Shown here piece after piece: positions 16,925 to 25,400 of a stretch of DNA of 64,000 nucleotides. How positions within the stretch are numbered: position 1 is the first letter of the stretch; each line of letters begins with the position of its first letter. Source of the DNA: Profundibacterium mesophilum KAUST100406-0324 (GTDB lineage: Bacteria > Pseudomonadota > Alphaproteobacteria > Rhodobacterales > Rhodobacteraceae); contig NZ_APKE01000022.1 in assembly GCF_009835145.1 (NCBI RefSeq), forward strand, positions 1 to 64,000, in the 5' to 3' direction. The translations under genes and the position numbers were made by a program. The notes beneath the pieces are model-generated. The model searched no databases and was not told the DNA's origin. It saw nothing but the letters and a program-made list of their open reading frames with translations.

Positions 16925-18174
16925 GCCCCCGCTCCCGGACCGCCCGAGAAGGTCTTGCGCGGATCGAACGCGTCGCGGATCCCCTCGAAGATGAAGACCA
17001 GCAGCGAGAGCATCAGGGCGAAGGTGACGAAGGCCGTGAAGGCAAGCCAGGGCGCCTGCAGGTTCTGCTTGGCCTGCAATGTCAGCTCGCCGAGGCTCGG
17101 CGAGGAGGAGGGAAGGCCGAAGCCGAGGAAATCGAGGCTGGCCAGCGTCGAGATCGTGCCGGTGATGATGAAGGGCAGCATCGTGACCGTGGCGACCATC
17201 GCGTTGGGCAGCATGTGGCGGAACATGATGGTCCAGCTCGACACGCCGAGCGCCCGCGCCGCGCGCACGTATTCGAAATTGCGCGCGCGCAGGAACTCGG
17301 CCCGCACGATGCCGACAAGGGCGGGCCAGCCGAAGAGCACGGTGACGAAGACCAGCAGCCAGAAACTTCGCCCCAGGATCGCGAAGAGGATGATGATGAT
17401 GTAGAGCGAGGGCGTGGAGATCCAGATCTCGATCACCCTCTGGAAAATGAGGTCGGTCCAGCCGCCGAAAAAGCCCTGCACCGCGCCGGCGATGATGCCG
17501 ATGATCGAGGTCAGCACCGTCACGATCAGGGTGAAGAGGATCGACAGGCGGAAGCCGTAGATCACCCGCGCCGCCACGTCGCGCGCCGTGTCGTCGGTGC
17601 CCAGCAGGTGAGACCCGTCCGGCGCCGACGGGGCCGCGCCGCCGATATCGTTGATCGTGTCGAAGCTGTAGGGGATCGGCGGCCAGAGCAGCCAGCCGGG
17701 CTCGACCGGCTCGCCGCCGACAGTGCCGCCCATCGCGTCGGTGATGGTCTGCTCGGGATCGTCGAAGCATTCCTCGCGCCCGCCCGAGCGGATCAGGCAT
17801 TTCACCTCGATATCGGAATAGACCGCCTCGGTCCTGAAATCACCGCCGAAGGCGGTCTCGGGGTAGAAGTTGAAGATCGGGGTGAAATACTCGCCCCGGT
17901 AATTGACGAGGATCGGCTTGTCATTGGCGATGAACTCGGCAAAGAGCGACAACCCGAAAAGCAGCGTGAAGATGATCAGCGACCAGAAGGCGCGCCCGTT
18001 GCGCCGGAAGTTGCGCCAGCGCCGCTGGTTGAGCGGCGACAGGCGCGGGCGCCGGCCAGCGGGCGCGACGGGCGGGGGCGCATCATGCCCCGCCGCGGGC
18101 AACGGCGCGGGTGCGGCGATGCCCGGCTGTGTCGGCTCCGCCGGATCGTTCGGCAGCTCGCGCGGATCGCTCAT
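16921..18174 (-). CDS. yejE: Peptide ABC transporter permease YejE
   Basis: 417-residue inner-membrane permease. It has an N-terminal Pro/Ala-rich cytosolic tail of about 70 residues, one membrane helix (FWSLIIFTLLFGLSLFAEFI) and a periplasmic segment. The BPD_transp_1 domain then spans about residues 200-410, with the EAA loop near RAARALGVSSWTIMFRHMLPN. The periplasmic part carries YejE-type sequence around the YSFDTINDIGG segment and LLGTDDTARDV. The start is MSDPRE at 18174, one base from the yejB stop. It pairs with YejB to form the channel. Confidence 0.92.
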   Translation of the reverse strand: MSDPRELPNDPAEPTQPGIAAPAPLPAAGHDAPPPVAPAGRRPRLSPLNQRRWRNFRRNGRAFWSLIIFTLLFGLSLFAEFIANDKPILVNYRGEYFTPIFNFYPETAFGGDFRTEAVYSDIEVKCLIRSGGREECFDDPEQTITDAMGGTVGGEPVEPGWLLWPPIPYSFDTINDIGGAAPSAPDGSHLLGTDDTARDVAARVIYGFRLSILFTLIVTVLTSIIGIIAGAVQGFFGGWTDLIFQRVIEIWISTPSLYIIIILFAILGRSFWLLVFVTVLFGWPALVGIVRAEFLRARNFEYVRAARALGVSSWTIMFRHMLPNAMVATVTMLPFIITGTISTLASLDFLGFGLPSSSPSLGELTLQAKQNLQAPWLAFTAFVTFALMLSLLVFIFEGIRDAFDPRKTFSGGPGAGA

Positions 18175-18175
18175 C

Positions 18176-19255
18176 TCAGGCCTCTCGGGATTCGAAATCG
18201 ATCCGCGGATCGACGAAGACATACATCAGGTCCGACAGGATGCCGACCACGAGGCCGATCAGGCCGAAGAAGAACAGCGTGCCGAAGATCACCGGGTAGT
18301 CGCGCGCCACCGCCGCCTCGAAGCCCAGCCGTCCGAGGCCGTCCAGCGAGAAGATCGTCTCGATGATCAGGCTCCCGCCGAAGAAGACACCGATGAAGAC
18401 CGACGGGAAGCCGGCGATGACGATCAGCATCGCGTTGCGGAAGACATGCCCATAGAGCACGCGGCTCTCCTTGAGCCCCTTGGCGCGTGCGGTGACGACA
18501 TACTGCTTCTTGATCTCGTCGAGAAAGCTGTTCTTGGTCAGCAGGGTCAGGGTTGCGAAGGCCGAGATGGTCGAGGCGGTGACCGGCAGGGCGATATGCC
18601 AGAAATAGTCGCCGATCTTGCCCAGAAGGCTCATGCTCTCCCAGTTGTCGGAGGTCAGGCCGCGCAGGGGGAAAACCTGGAAATACGAGCCGCCCGCGAA
18701 GAGCACCAGCAGCAGGATCGCGAAGAGAAAGCCCGGGATCGCGTAGGCCACGATGATCAGGGCGCTCGTCCAGGTGTCGAAGGTCGAGCCGTCGCGCACC
18801 GCCTTGCGGATCCCCAGCGGGATCGAGACGAGATAGGCGATCACCGTGGACCACAGCCCCAGCGTGATCGAGACCGGCATCTTCTCGAGCACGAGGTCGA
18901 TGACGCTGATCGAACGGAAGTAGCTCTCGCCGAAATCGAAGCGCATGTAGTTCCATATCATCGACAGGAACCGCTCGAGCGGGGGCTTGTCGAAACCGAA
19001 CTCGGCCTCGAGCTGGGCGATGAATTCGGGCGGCAGGCCGCGGCTGCCGACATAGTTGTCGTCCGATCCCGCGCCGAGCGTCTCCGAGCCGCCGCCCGAG
19101 ATGCCCTCGAACACGTCGCCCTCGCCCTCGAGCTGGGCGATGATCTGCTCGATCGGCCCGCCCGGTACGAACTGGGTGAGCACGAAGTTCACGATCATGA
19201 TCCCGAGCAGGGTCGGGATGATCAGCAGCAGCCGTCTGAGGATATAGGCACCCAT
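18176..19255 (-). CDS. yejB: Peptide ABC transporter permease YejB
   Basis: 359-residue inner-membrane permease with the first helix at the extreme N-terminus ([20 protein letters not shown]) followed by the family's FVPGGP motif. About five more helices follow, with the EAA loop [20 protein letters not shown]. The stretch between helices 1 and 2 (residues about 40-100) includes a Gly/Ser-rich acidic segment usual for YejB. The gene follows yejA by 4 bases and precedes yejE by one base. It imports oligopeptides; in enterobacteria the system also admits microcin C. Confidence 0.93.
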   Translation of the reverse strand: MGAYILRRLLLIIPTLLGIMIVNFVLTQFVPGGPIEQIIAQLEGEGDVFEGISGGGSETLGAGSDDNYVGSRGLPPEFIAQLEAEFGFDKPPLERFLSMIWNYMRFDFGESYFRSISVIDLVLEKMPVSITLGLWSTVIAYLVSIPLGIRKAVRDGSTFDTWTSALIIVAYAIPGFLFAILLLVLFAGGSYFQVFPLRGLTSDNWESMSLLGKIGDYFWHIALPVTASTISAFATLTLLTKNSFLDEIKKQYVVTARAKGLKESRVLYGHVFRNAMLIVIAGFPSVFIGVFFGGSLIIETIFSLDGLGRLGFEAAVARDYPVIFGTLFFFGLIGLVVGILSDLMYVFVDPRIDFESREA

Positions 19256-19259
19256 CGGA

Positions 19260-21242
19260 TCAGAGCGCGCCCTTGGCCTTCAGCGCCTCGAAGGCCTCCT
19301 GGTCGGCCCACCAGAAATCGAGCTGTCCCAGGGCATAGAGCGGCAGCGGTTCAGGATAGCGCAGGTAGTCGTAATAGGCGACCGTATGGGCATCCTTGAA
19401 CCATTGCGGCACCCAGAAGCGCAGGTCGCGCATCACCCGGTCGAGCGCCTTGACCGCGACATGCAGCTCGGCGCGGCTCTCGGCGGCCATGACCGCGCCG
19501 ATCAGCCGGTCGACGGCCGGATCGCTCAGGCCCATCGCGTTGAAGACATCCTCGACCCCTTCGGTGCCGAAATACTGCATCAAGCCCGAGCCCGGCTCGT
19601 AGCCGACGGGGAACTGGTCGACGACCATGTCGAACTCGAAGCTGCGGGTCAGGTCGGTATATTGCGCCGGATCGACCCGGTTCAGCTTCGCCTCGATGCC
19701 CAGCGCCTGCAGGTTCGACACGAAGGGGTTGTGCACCCGGTCGAAGGTGGGGCTGTCCTCGAGGATCTCGACCCGGAGCGTCTGCCCGTCCTTGCGCCGC
19801 TTGCCGTCATCGCCGACGATCCACCCGGCCTCCTCGAGCAGGTTGCTCGCCTTGCGCAGGTTGCCCCGGTCGAGCTGGCGCGCGCCGCTCTCGGGCGCGC
19901 CGGCTGGCGGCTCGCTCAGCAGCGCCTCGTCGATCAGGCCCTCTTCGGCGAGCGGCTTGAGCAGGGCCACCTCCTCGGGGCTCGGCGGGCCTTCGGCCTC
20001 CAGCTCCGAGTTCTCCCAGAAACTGTCGATCCGATCATAGGTGCCGTAGAAGAGCGTCTCGTTCGACCATTCGAAATTGAACATGAGGCCGATCGCCTCG
20101 CGCACGCGCGGGTCCTGAAACTTCTCGCGCCGCAGGTTGAAGACATAGGATTGACCGGTCGCGATGGTTCCGTCGGGCAGCTCGGCAAGCGTCACCGCAC
20201 CGCTCTCGACGCCCGGGAAGTCATAGGCCGTGGCCCAGTTCTTCGAGCTGTTCTCGTTGCGGAAGGTGTAGGCCCCGGACTTGAACCCTTCGAGCGCGGC
20301 ACTGCTGTCGCCGAAATACTCGATGCGGATGCGGTCGAAATTGTTGCGCCCCACGTTGATCGGCAGATCGCTTCCCCAGTAGTCGGGATTGCGGCGATAG
20401 ACGATCTGGCTGTTGATGTCGTAACTGTCCAGAACGTAGGGACCGGAGCCGATCCCCGGCTCGAGACGGCTCTCGTCGAGGCTGGCGCCGCTGCTTTCGT
20501 ACCAGGCCTTCGACATGACCGGCAGGCCGCCGACCGTCTGCACCCTGTCGCGGATCGGGGTATCGGGCTTGAAGACGTATTTCACGCGCCTGTCATCGAG
20601 CACCTCGACGCTCTCGACGTAATTGCCCAGCACGGTGCGGAAGGACAGCAGGCCTTCACTGGCGAAAAGATCATGGGTGAACTTGACATCCTCGGCCGTC
20701 AGGGGCGTTCCGTCCGAGAAAGCCGTCCCCTCGCGCAGGGTGAAGATCGCCCAGGCGCGGTCCTGCGGGTATTCCACCGTCTCGCAAAGCAGGCAGTAGA
20801 GCGCGCCGATCTCGTCGGCGGTGCCGGTCATCATGTCCTCGTAGCCGATATTGGCCAGCAGGCCCGCGCGGCCCTTGCGCGTGAAGGGGTTGAAGCTGTC
20901 GAAGGTGCCCTCCCAGGACATCGAGAACTCGCCCCCCTTCGGCGCATCGGGATTGACGTAGTCGAGATGCGCGAAACCTGGCCCGTATTTCAGCTCGCCG
21001 AAGGTCGAGATGCCATGCGAGACGGTCGTCCCGGCAGTGTCCTGCGCGGCATCCGGGGCCGTGTTCCGGCCCGTGTCCTGGGCCGTGTCTTGCGCCGTGC
21101 TCCGGGCTGTTTCCTGGGCCGAGGCCGGCGCGACAGGCGCGCGGTCGAAGGCGAGCGGGACGGCCAGAAGGCTCGCTCCGCCGATGGCGGCCTTGCGCAG
21201 CGCGGCGCCCAATGCGGTCCGGCGAAGAGGGTATTGGGTCAT
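19260..21242 (-). CDS. yejA: Periplasmic oligopeptide-binding protein YejA
   Basis: 660-residue extracellular solute-binding protein (SBP_bac_5 family), the receptor of the YejABEF peptide importer. The signal peptide has a twin-Arg-containing n-region (LRRTALGAA) and ends near A-S-A-Q at residues 40-43. A Thr/Ala/Gln/Asp-rich repeat (44-72) follows before the conserved domain starts with [12 protein letters not shown]. Family blocks such as the [10 protein letters not shown] segment, [16 protein letters not shown] and GSGPYVL are visible. GGAGG lies six bases before the ATG. It is first in the operon, as expected for the most-needed component. Confidence 0.93.
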   Translation of the reverse strand: MTQYPLRRTALGAALRKAAIGGASLLAVPLAFDRAPVAPASAQETARSTAQDTAQDTGRNTAPDAAQDTAGTTVSHGISTFGELKYGPGFAHLDYVNPDAPKGGEFSMSWEGTFDSFNPFTRKGRAGLLANIGYEDMMTGTADEIGALYCLLCETVEYPQDRAWAIFTLREGTAFSDGTPLTAEDVKFTHDLFASEGLLSFRTVLGNYVESVEVLDDRRVKYVFKPDTPIRDRVQTVGGLPVMSKAWYESSGASLDESRLEPGIGSGPYVLDSYDINSQIVYRRNPDYWGSDLPINVGRNNFDRIRIEYFGDSSAALEGFKSGAYTFRNENSSKNWATAYDFPGVESGAVTLAELPDGTIATGQSYVFNLRREKFQDPRVREAIGLMFNFEWSNETLFYGTYDRIDSFWENSELEAEGPPSPEEVALLKPLAEEGLIDEALLSEPPAGAPESGARQLDRGNLRKASNLLEEAGWIVGDDGKRRKDGQTLRVEILEDSPTFDRVHNPFVSNLQALGIEAKLNRVDPAQYTDLTRSFEFDMVVDQFPVGYEPGSGLMQYFGTEGVEDVFNAMGLSDPAVDRLIGAVMAAESRAELHVAVKALDRVMRDLRFWVPQWFKDAHTVAYYDYLRYPEPLPLYALGQLDFWWADQEAFEALKAKGAL

Positions 21243-21362
21243 GACGATCCTCCGGGAATGTCGGCCTGGTCTTGGCGATCACGCTACGGGGGCCGGAGCG
21301 GAAGATTCAAGTTGAAACTCCGTGATCATCCCCGCCCGGAAGGGCCATCCCGAACGCAAGAT

Positions 21363-21424
21363 GCCGGCCCGAAGGGGCCGGCACCGTGGAGCGGAAGGGT
21401 GCCGGCCACGCGAAGGCGGCCGGC
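21363..21424 (-). terminator. Two GC-rich hairpins after the cytochrome c gene
   Basis: Just past the cytochrome stop on the minus strand, GCCGGCC at 21401-21407 pairs with GGCCGGC at 21418-21424. Further on, 21363-21382 is an 8-bp stem with a CTTC loop. There is no U-tract, so these may be Rho-assisted or RNA-protecting structures, not a classic terminator. Confidence 0.35.
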
Positions 21425-21438
21425 GCGGAAGCCGCGGA

Positions 21439-21960
21439 TCAGCCGCCGACGGTTTGCAGATAGGCGATCAGGTTGGCGCGGTCCTCGACATCGCGCAGGC
21501 CCGAGAAGCCCATCTTGGTGCCGGGGGCGTAGCCCTTGGGGTTCTCGAGAAAGCCGTTCAGCTCCTCGACACCCCAGACCTCGGCCACGGCCTTCAGCGC
21601 GCCCGAATAGTTGTAGCCCGCGACGCTGCCGACCGCGCGTTCGACCACGCCGTAGAGATGCGGGCCCACGCCGTTGGCCCCGTCCTCGAGCTCGTGGCAC
21701 GCCTTGCACTTGCCGAAGACCCGCTCGCCGGAGCCGGCATCGGCCGCGGCGAAGACGGTGGCGAAATCGACGGTCTCCTCCTCGGCGCCGCCGGTCTCGG
21801 CCTCGGCCACCTCGATGGCATAGCCCTGCACGACTTCGTCGCCATGCCCGCCGCTCTCGGTGGCATAAAGCTCCTCGGCCGCCCAGCTTCCCAACAGGAA
21901 GATCAGAAGGGTGCCGCAGAAGCCGCCGATGATCTTGGTCACCGTCATTGTGTCGAACAT
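21439..21960 (-). CDS. Membrane-anchored class I cytochrome c (CycM/c552-like)
   Basis: 173-residue protein with an uncleaved N-terminal anchor (about residues 8-27, IIGGFCGTLLIFLLGSWAAE), an acidic linker rich in Glu and Ala (about 40-65) and a mitochondrial-type cytochrome c domain. The haem motif is C-K-A-C-H, and the sixth-ligand Met is in GTKMGFSGL. It would shuttle electrons at the periplasmic face between the bc1 complex and terminal oxidases, as CycM and cytochrome cy do. The ATG at 21960 is preceded by GGTGGA; a long upstream in-frame extension is antisense to pheA and is rejected. Confidence 0.9.
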   Translation of the reverse strand: MFDTMTVTKIIGGFCGTLLIFLLGSWAAEELYATESGGHGDEVVQGYAIEVAEAETGGAEEETVDFATVFAAADAGSGERVFGKCKACHELEDGANGVGPHLYGVVERAVGSVAGYNYSGALKAVAEVWGVEELNGFLENPKGYAPGTKMGFSGLRDVEDRANLIAYLQTVGG

Positions 21961-22003
21961 ATCGCGTTCCACCTTGTCTGGATTTTGGCGTTTACCTAGC
22001 CGC

Positions 22004-22032
22004 TTCCACAGGGGGCTTTCAAGGGTTATGAT
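22004..22032 (+). promoter_or_regulatory. Candidate pheA promoter (-10 TATGAT)
   Basis: A good -10, TATGAT, lies at 22027-22032, with a weak -35-position hexamer TTCCAC 17 bases upstream. The implied leader is about 60 nt. This rests mostly on the -10. Confidence 0.28.
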
Positions 22033-22101
22033 CCGCGACCAAACGCCCCTCGTCCACCGGCGGGGCGGCCAGAGCACACCCGAACACCGCGGAGCCCTGC
22101 C

Positions 22102-22941
22102 ATGACCGGACGCATCGCCTTCCAGGGCGAGCTGGGTGCCTATTCGCACCAGGCCTGCCACGACACCCATCCCGGGCTCGAGCCGCTGCCCTGCCGGACC
22201 TTCGAGGACGTGATCGAAGCGGTGCGCGGCGGGACGGCGGAGCTGGCCATGCTGCCGGTGGAGAACACCACCTATGGCCGCGTCGCCGACATTCACCGGC
22301 TGCTGCCCTCCTCGGGGCTGCATATCGTGGACGAGGCCTTCGTGCGGGTTCACATCAATCTTCTCGCGATCCCCGGAACGCCGCTCGGCAAGATCGAGGT
22401 GGCGCTGAGCCATACCGTCCTGCTGGGCCAGTGCCGCGATTTCCTGCGCACGCATGGCATCGATGTCGAGGTGCATGCCGACACGGCGGGCTCGGCGATG
22501 GACGTGGCCGAGGCCGGCGATCCCGCGCGCGCCGCCCTCGCCTCGGAGCTGGCGGGGGAGATCTACGGGCTGGATGTGCTGGCGCGCCACATCGAGGATC
22601 AGGATACGAACACCACGCGCTTCCTGGTGATGGCGGCGCAGGGCGACCGCAGCCGGCGCGGCGATCACGGCATGATCACCAGCTTCGTCTTCCGTGTGCG
22701 CAACATTCCCGCCGCGCTCTACAAAGCGATGGGGGGCTTTGCCACCAACGGCGTCAACATGACCAAGCTCGAGAGCTACATGGTCGGCGGACAGTTCACC
22801 GCCACCCAGTTCTATGCCGATATCGAGGGCCACCCGGACGATCCGAGCGTCACCCTGGCGATGGAGGAGCTGGGCTTCTTCACCGACAGCATCACCATCC
22901 TCGGCGTCTACCCGGCGGACCCGCGGCGCCACGCGCACTGA
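22102..22941 (+). CDS. pheA: Prephenate dehydratase
   Basis: 279-residue cytosolic enzyme converting prephenate to phenylpyruvate for phenylalanine synthesis. The catalytic domain starts with RIAFQGELGAYSHQA and contains the active-site T-R-F motif in NTTRFLVMA. A C-terminal ACT domain (about 195-275, with FKL-like SYMVGGQFTATQFYADIEG) provides Phe feedback control. There is no fused chorismate mutase, the normal monofunctional form in alphaproteobacteria. It is divergent from the cytochrome c gene and convergent with xerC. Confidence 0.94.
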   Translation: MTGRIAFQGELGAYSHQACHDTHPGLEPLPCRTFEDVIEAVRGGTAELAMLPVENTTYGRVADIHRLLPSSGLHIVDEAFVRVHINLLAIPGTPLGKIEVALSHTVLLGQCRDFLRTHGIDVEVHADTAGSAMDVAEAGDPARAALASELAGEIYGLDVLARHIEDQDTNTTRFLVMAAQGDRSRRGDHGMITSFVFRVRNIPAALYKAMGGFATNGVNMTKLESYMVGGQFTATQFYADIEGHPDDPSVTLAMEELGFFTDSITILGVYPADPRRHAH

Positions 22942-22986
22942 GCGCACCGGGTCCCGCACCCGCCCGCCCGGCGCCCACGCGCCGGT

Positions 22987-23901
22987 TCAGGCGCGCGGAT
23001 GGGCCTTGTCGTAGACCTCCATCAGCCGCGCGGTATCGACCCCGGTATAGACTTGCGTGGTCGAGAGCGAGCTGTGCCCGAGCAGTTCCTGTATTGCGCG
23101 CAGATCCCCCCCCGCATTGAGCAGATGGGTCGCGAAGCTGTGTCGCATCGCGTGCGGGGTGGCGGTGGCCGGAAGACCGAGCTGCCCCCTGGCGCGTTCC
23201 ATGACCTTGCTGATCTGGCGCGGGTTCAGCGCGCCGCCACGCACCCCCATGAAGAGCGGCCCGGTGCCGGTGACGGGATGCGGGCAGAGCGCGACATAGG
23301 CGGCAACCGCATCGCGGGCCGCGGGCAGCACCGGCACCACCCGCTCCTTGCCGCCCTTGCCGATGATGCGCAGGCTGGCACCGAGCGGATGATCGCCGCC
23401 CGACAGGCCCAGCGCCTCGGAGATGCGCAGCCCGCACCCGTAGAGCAGCGTGACCACCGCCGCATCGCGCGCCGCTATCCATCCCTCGGCGCCCTGCGCC
23501 TCGACCGCGCCGATCATCGCCAGCGCCGCTTCCTCGTCCAGCGGGCGCGGCATGGAGGCGCGGTAGCGCGGGCTGCGGACCGACAGGATGGCGGTCGGAT
23601 CGAACCCCTCGCGCTCGGCCATCCAGCCGGTGAAGGTCTTCACGGCCGAAAGCGCGCGCGCAAGCGAGCGCGCGCCGACACCCCTGCCCCGCTCATGCGC
23701 CATCCAGGCGCGCATGTCCGACAGGGTCAGATCGCCCAGCGCCGCGACGCCCAGGCCGGTGCCGCGATGGCGCTGCATGAATTCGAGAAATCCCAGGACG
23801 TCGTGCCGGTAGGCATCGCAGGTATTGCCCGCCCGCCCGCCGATCGCCCCGAGCGCGGTGATCCACCCCTCCAGCGCATCGCGCAGGCCCGGCTGGATCA
23901 T
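22987..23901 (-). CDS. xerC: Tyrosine recombinase XerC
   Basis: 304-residue site-specific recombinase that with XerD resolves chromosome dimers at dif. It has an N-terminal SAM-like core-binding domain (residues about 10-95) and a catalytic domain with the tetrad: Arg in GCGLRISEALGL, Lys in KGGKERVVP, H-x-x-R in HAMRHSFATHLL, His in LGHSSLSTTQVY, and the nucleophile Tyr in that last block. Its linkage to DUF484 (4-bp ATGA overlap) supports XerC over XerD, since the same pairing occurs in enterobacteria. Confidence 0.92.
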   Translation of the reverse strand: MIQPGLRDALEGWITALGAIGGRAGNTCDAYRHDVLGFLEFMQRHRGTGLGVAALGDLTLSDMRAWMAHERGRGVGARSLARALSAVKTFTGWMAEREGFDPTAILSVRSPRYRASMPRPLDEEAALAMIGAVEAQGAEGWIAARDAAVVTLLYGCGLRISEALGLSGGDHPLGASLRIIGKGGKERVVPVLPAARDAVAAYVALCPHPVTGTGPLFMGVRGGALNPRQISKVMERARGQLGLPATATPHAMRHSFATHLLNAGGDLRAIQELLGHSSLSTTQVYTGVDTARLMEVYDKAHPRA

Positions 23902-24650
23902 GACAGCCAGCGCCGCATGCTGCGCTCGAAGACCCCCGCGAAGAAGGCCAGCAGGTCCGTGCCATGCTGCGGCGTGAACTGATGCGGATCCGAGGATCCC
24001 AGAACCAGCAGCCCCGGCAGCCGTCCGGTGCCGAAATCGAGCCGCAGGCAGGCCTCCGAGCGGATATCGGGCGCGCGGCTGCCATAGACATCGTAGGAGG
24101 TCCCGTCGCTGGCGCGCAGCGTGACCGGGCGCTCCGGCGCATGCGGCCCGCCATCGAGATAGGCCTCGATGAAGCCCGCGCCCGCGACGCTGAGCACGCC
24201 GTCGAGACGGCGTACCGCCGGCATCTCGTCGCTCTGGACCGTCTCGAGCACGAGACGCAGCGCATCGACACGCAGGATGTCGGCCACCTCGCCCGTCAGA
24301 TCGCGCAGGAAGCTCTCGAAATCCACCGGGTCGAGCATCCGCAGGACGGCCCTCTGGATCATGTTCGTCCCGGCGAGGTTCTCGTAGGCGGCGGCGATCA
24401 CCGAGCGGTGCGTGTCCTCGAGGCGGACAAGGCGTGTCTCGAGCCGTTCCATCGCGATCCCGCGCAGATCGACGACATTGGCCCCTTGCGCCTTGTCACG
24501 CGCATCCACGAGGGCACGCATCACGTCCTGGTCGTCGAGGATGACGTCGGGCTCGCGCAAGATGAGCTTGCGCAGATCCTCGGCGATCGGTGCACGCTCG
24601 TCCGTGCCGCCCTCCCTACCGGTTGCCCTGTCCTTGTCGAACGCCGACAT
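23898..24650 (-). CDS. DUF484 family protein
   Basis: 250-residue cytoplasmic protein of the DUF484 family, with a GAF-like fold predicted for the central part. The N-terminal helix-rich segment contains the family's LREPDVILDDQDVMRAL stretch, and the C-terminus has the LLVLGSSDPHQFTPQHGTDLLAF block. No catalytic residues are evident. It lies 12 bases after fsa and overlaps xerC, a conserved arrangement, so a link to chromosome or cell-cycle functions is often assumed but not shown. Confidence 0.85.
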   Translation of the reverse strand: MSAFDKDRATGREGGTDERAPIAEDLRKLILREPDVILDDQDVMRALVDARDKAQGANVVDLRGIAMERLETRLVRLEDTHRSVIAAAYENLAGTNMIQRAVLRMLDPVDFESFLRDLTGEVADILRVDALRLVLETVQSDEMPAVRRLDGVLSVAGAGFIEAYLDGGPHAPERPVTLRASDGTSYDVYGSRAPDIRSEACLRLDFGTGRLPGLLVLGSSDPHQFTPQHGTDLLAFFAGVFERSMRRWLS

Positions 24651-24662
24651 CGTGATTCACCC

Positions 24663-25316
24663 TCAGAGGATTTTCTGCCCCGTTTTCGCCCAGTCAGCCA
24701 TGAACGCGTCGAGCCCCTTGTCGGTCATCACATGCGAGGCCATCGCGCGGATCACCGCCGGCGGCGCGGTGGCGACATCGGCGCCGATCAGGGCCGCGTC
24801 CTTCATGTGATTGGCCGAGCGGATCGAGGCGGCGAGGATCTGCGTCTCGAAGGCGTAGTTGTCATAGATCGTGCGGATGTCGCCGATCAACTCCATGCCG
24901 TCGAGGTTGAGATCGTCGAGGCGCCCGATGAAGGGCGAGATGAAGGTCGCGCCGGCCTTGGCCGCCAGAAGCGCCTGGTTGGCCGAGAAGCACAGCGTCA
25001 CGTTGACCATGCGGCCCTCGTCGGTGAGCACCTTGCACGCCTTCAGCCCGTCCCAGGTCAGCGGAACCTTGATGGTGATGTTGTCGGCGATCTTGGCGAG
25101 CTCGCGCCCTTCGGCGATCATCCCGTCCGAATCGAGGGCCACCGTCTCGGCGCTGACCGGACCGGCGACCATCTCGCAGATTTCACGGGTCACTTCCTTG
25201 ATGTCGCGTCCGGACTTCATGATAAGCGACGGGTTGGTCGTGACCCCGTCGATCATGCCCAGGTCATTGAGTTCGCGGATCGCGTCCACATCTGCGGTGT
25301 CGACGAAGAATTTCAT
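24663..25316 (-). CDS. fsa: Fructose-6-phosphate aldolase / small transaldolase (TalC-type)
   Basis: 217-residue TIM-barrel Schiff-base aldolase of the small transaldolase subfamily. Visible blocks are [18 protein letters not shown], the [13 protein letters not shown] loop, the Lys of the [15 protein letters not shown] strand (lysine nucleophile region) and [13 protein letters not shown]. It acts on fructose 6-phosphate, either as an aldolase or as transaldolase in the pentose phosphate pathway; the two are hard to separate by sequence. It starts 84 bp from the divergent priA and heads the fsa-DUF484-xerC run. Confidence 0.88.
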   Translation of the reverse strand: MKFFVDTADVDAIRELNDLGMIDGVTTNPSLIMKSGRDIKEVTREICEMVAGPVSAETVALDSDGMIAEGRELAKIADNITIKVPLTWDGLKACKVLTDEGRMVNVTLCFSANQALLAAKAGATFISPFIGRLDDLNLDGMELIGDIRTIYDNYAFETQILAASIRSANHMKDAALIGADVATAPPAVIRAMASHVMTDKGLDAFMADWAKTGQKIL

Positions 25317-25400
25317 CCGGAGGGCCTTTCGATTGCCTTGTCACCTTTGCCGCCCTCATAGCGCAGGCGCGGCACGCCCGGAACCCCTGACGGCACGGCC

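Noticed and set aside
22987-23901. Tyrosine recombinase as an integrase of a mobile element
   Set aside because: It is coupled to DUF484 in the conserved housekeeping xerC position; there are no attachment repeats or cargo genes.
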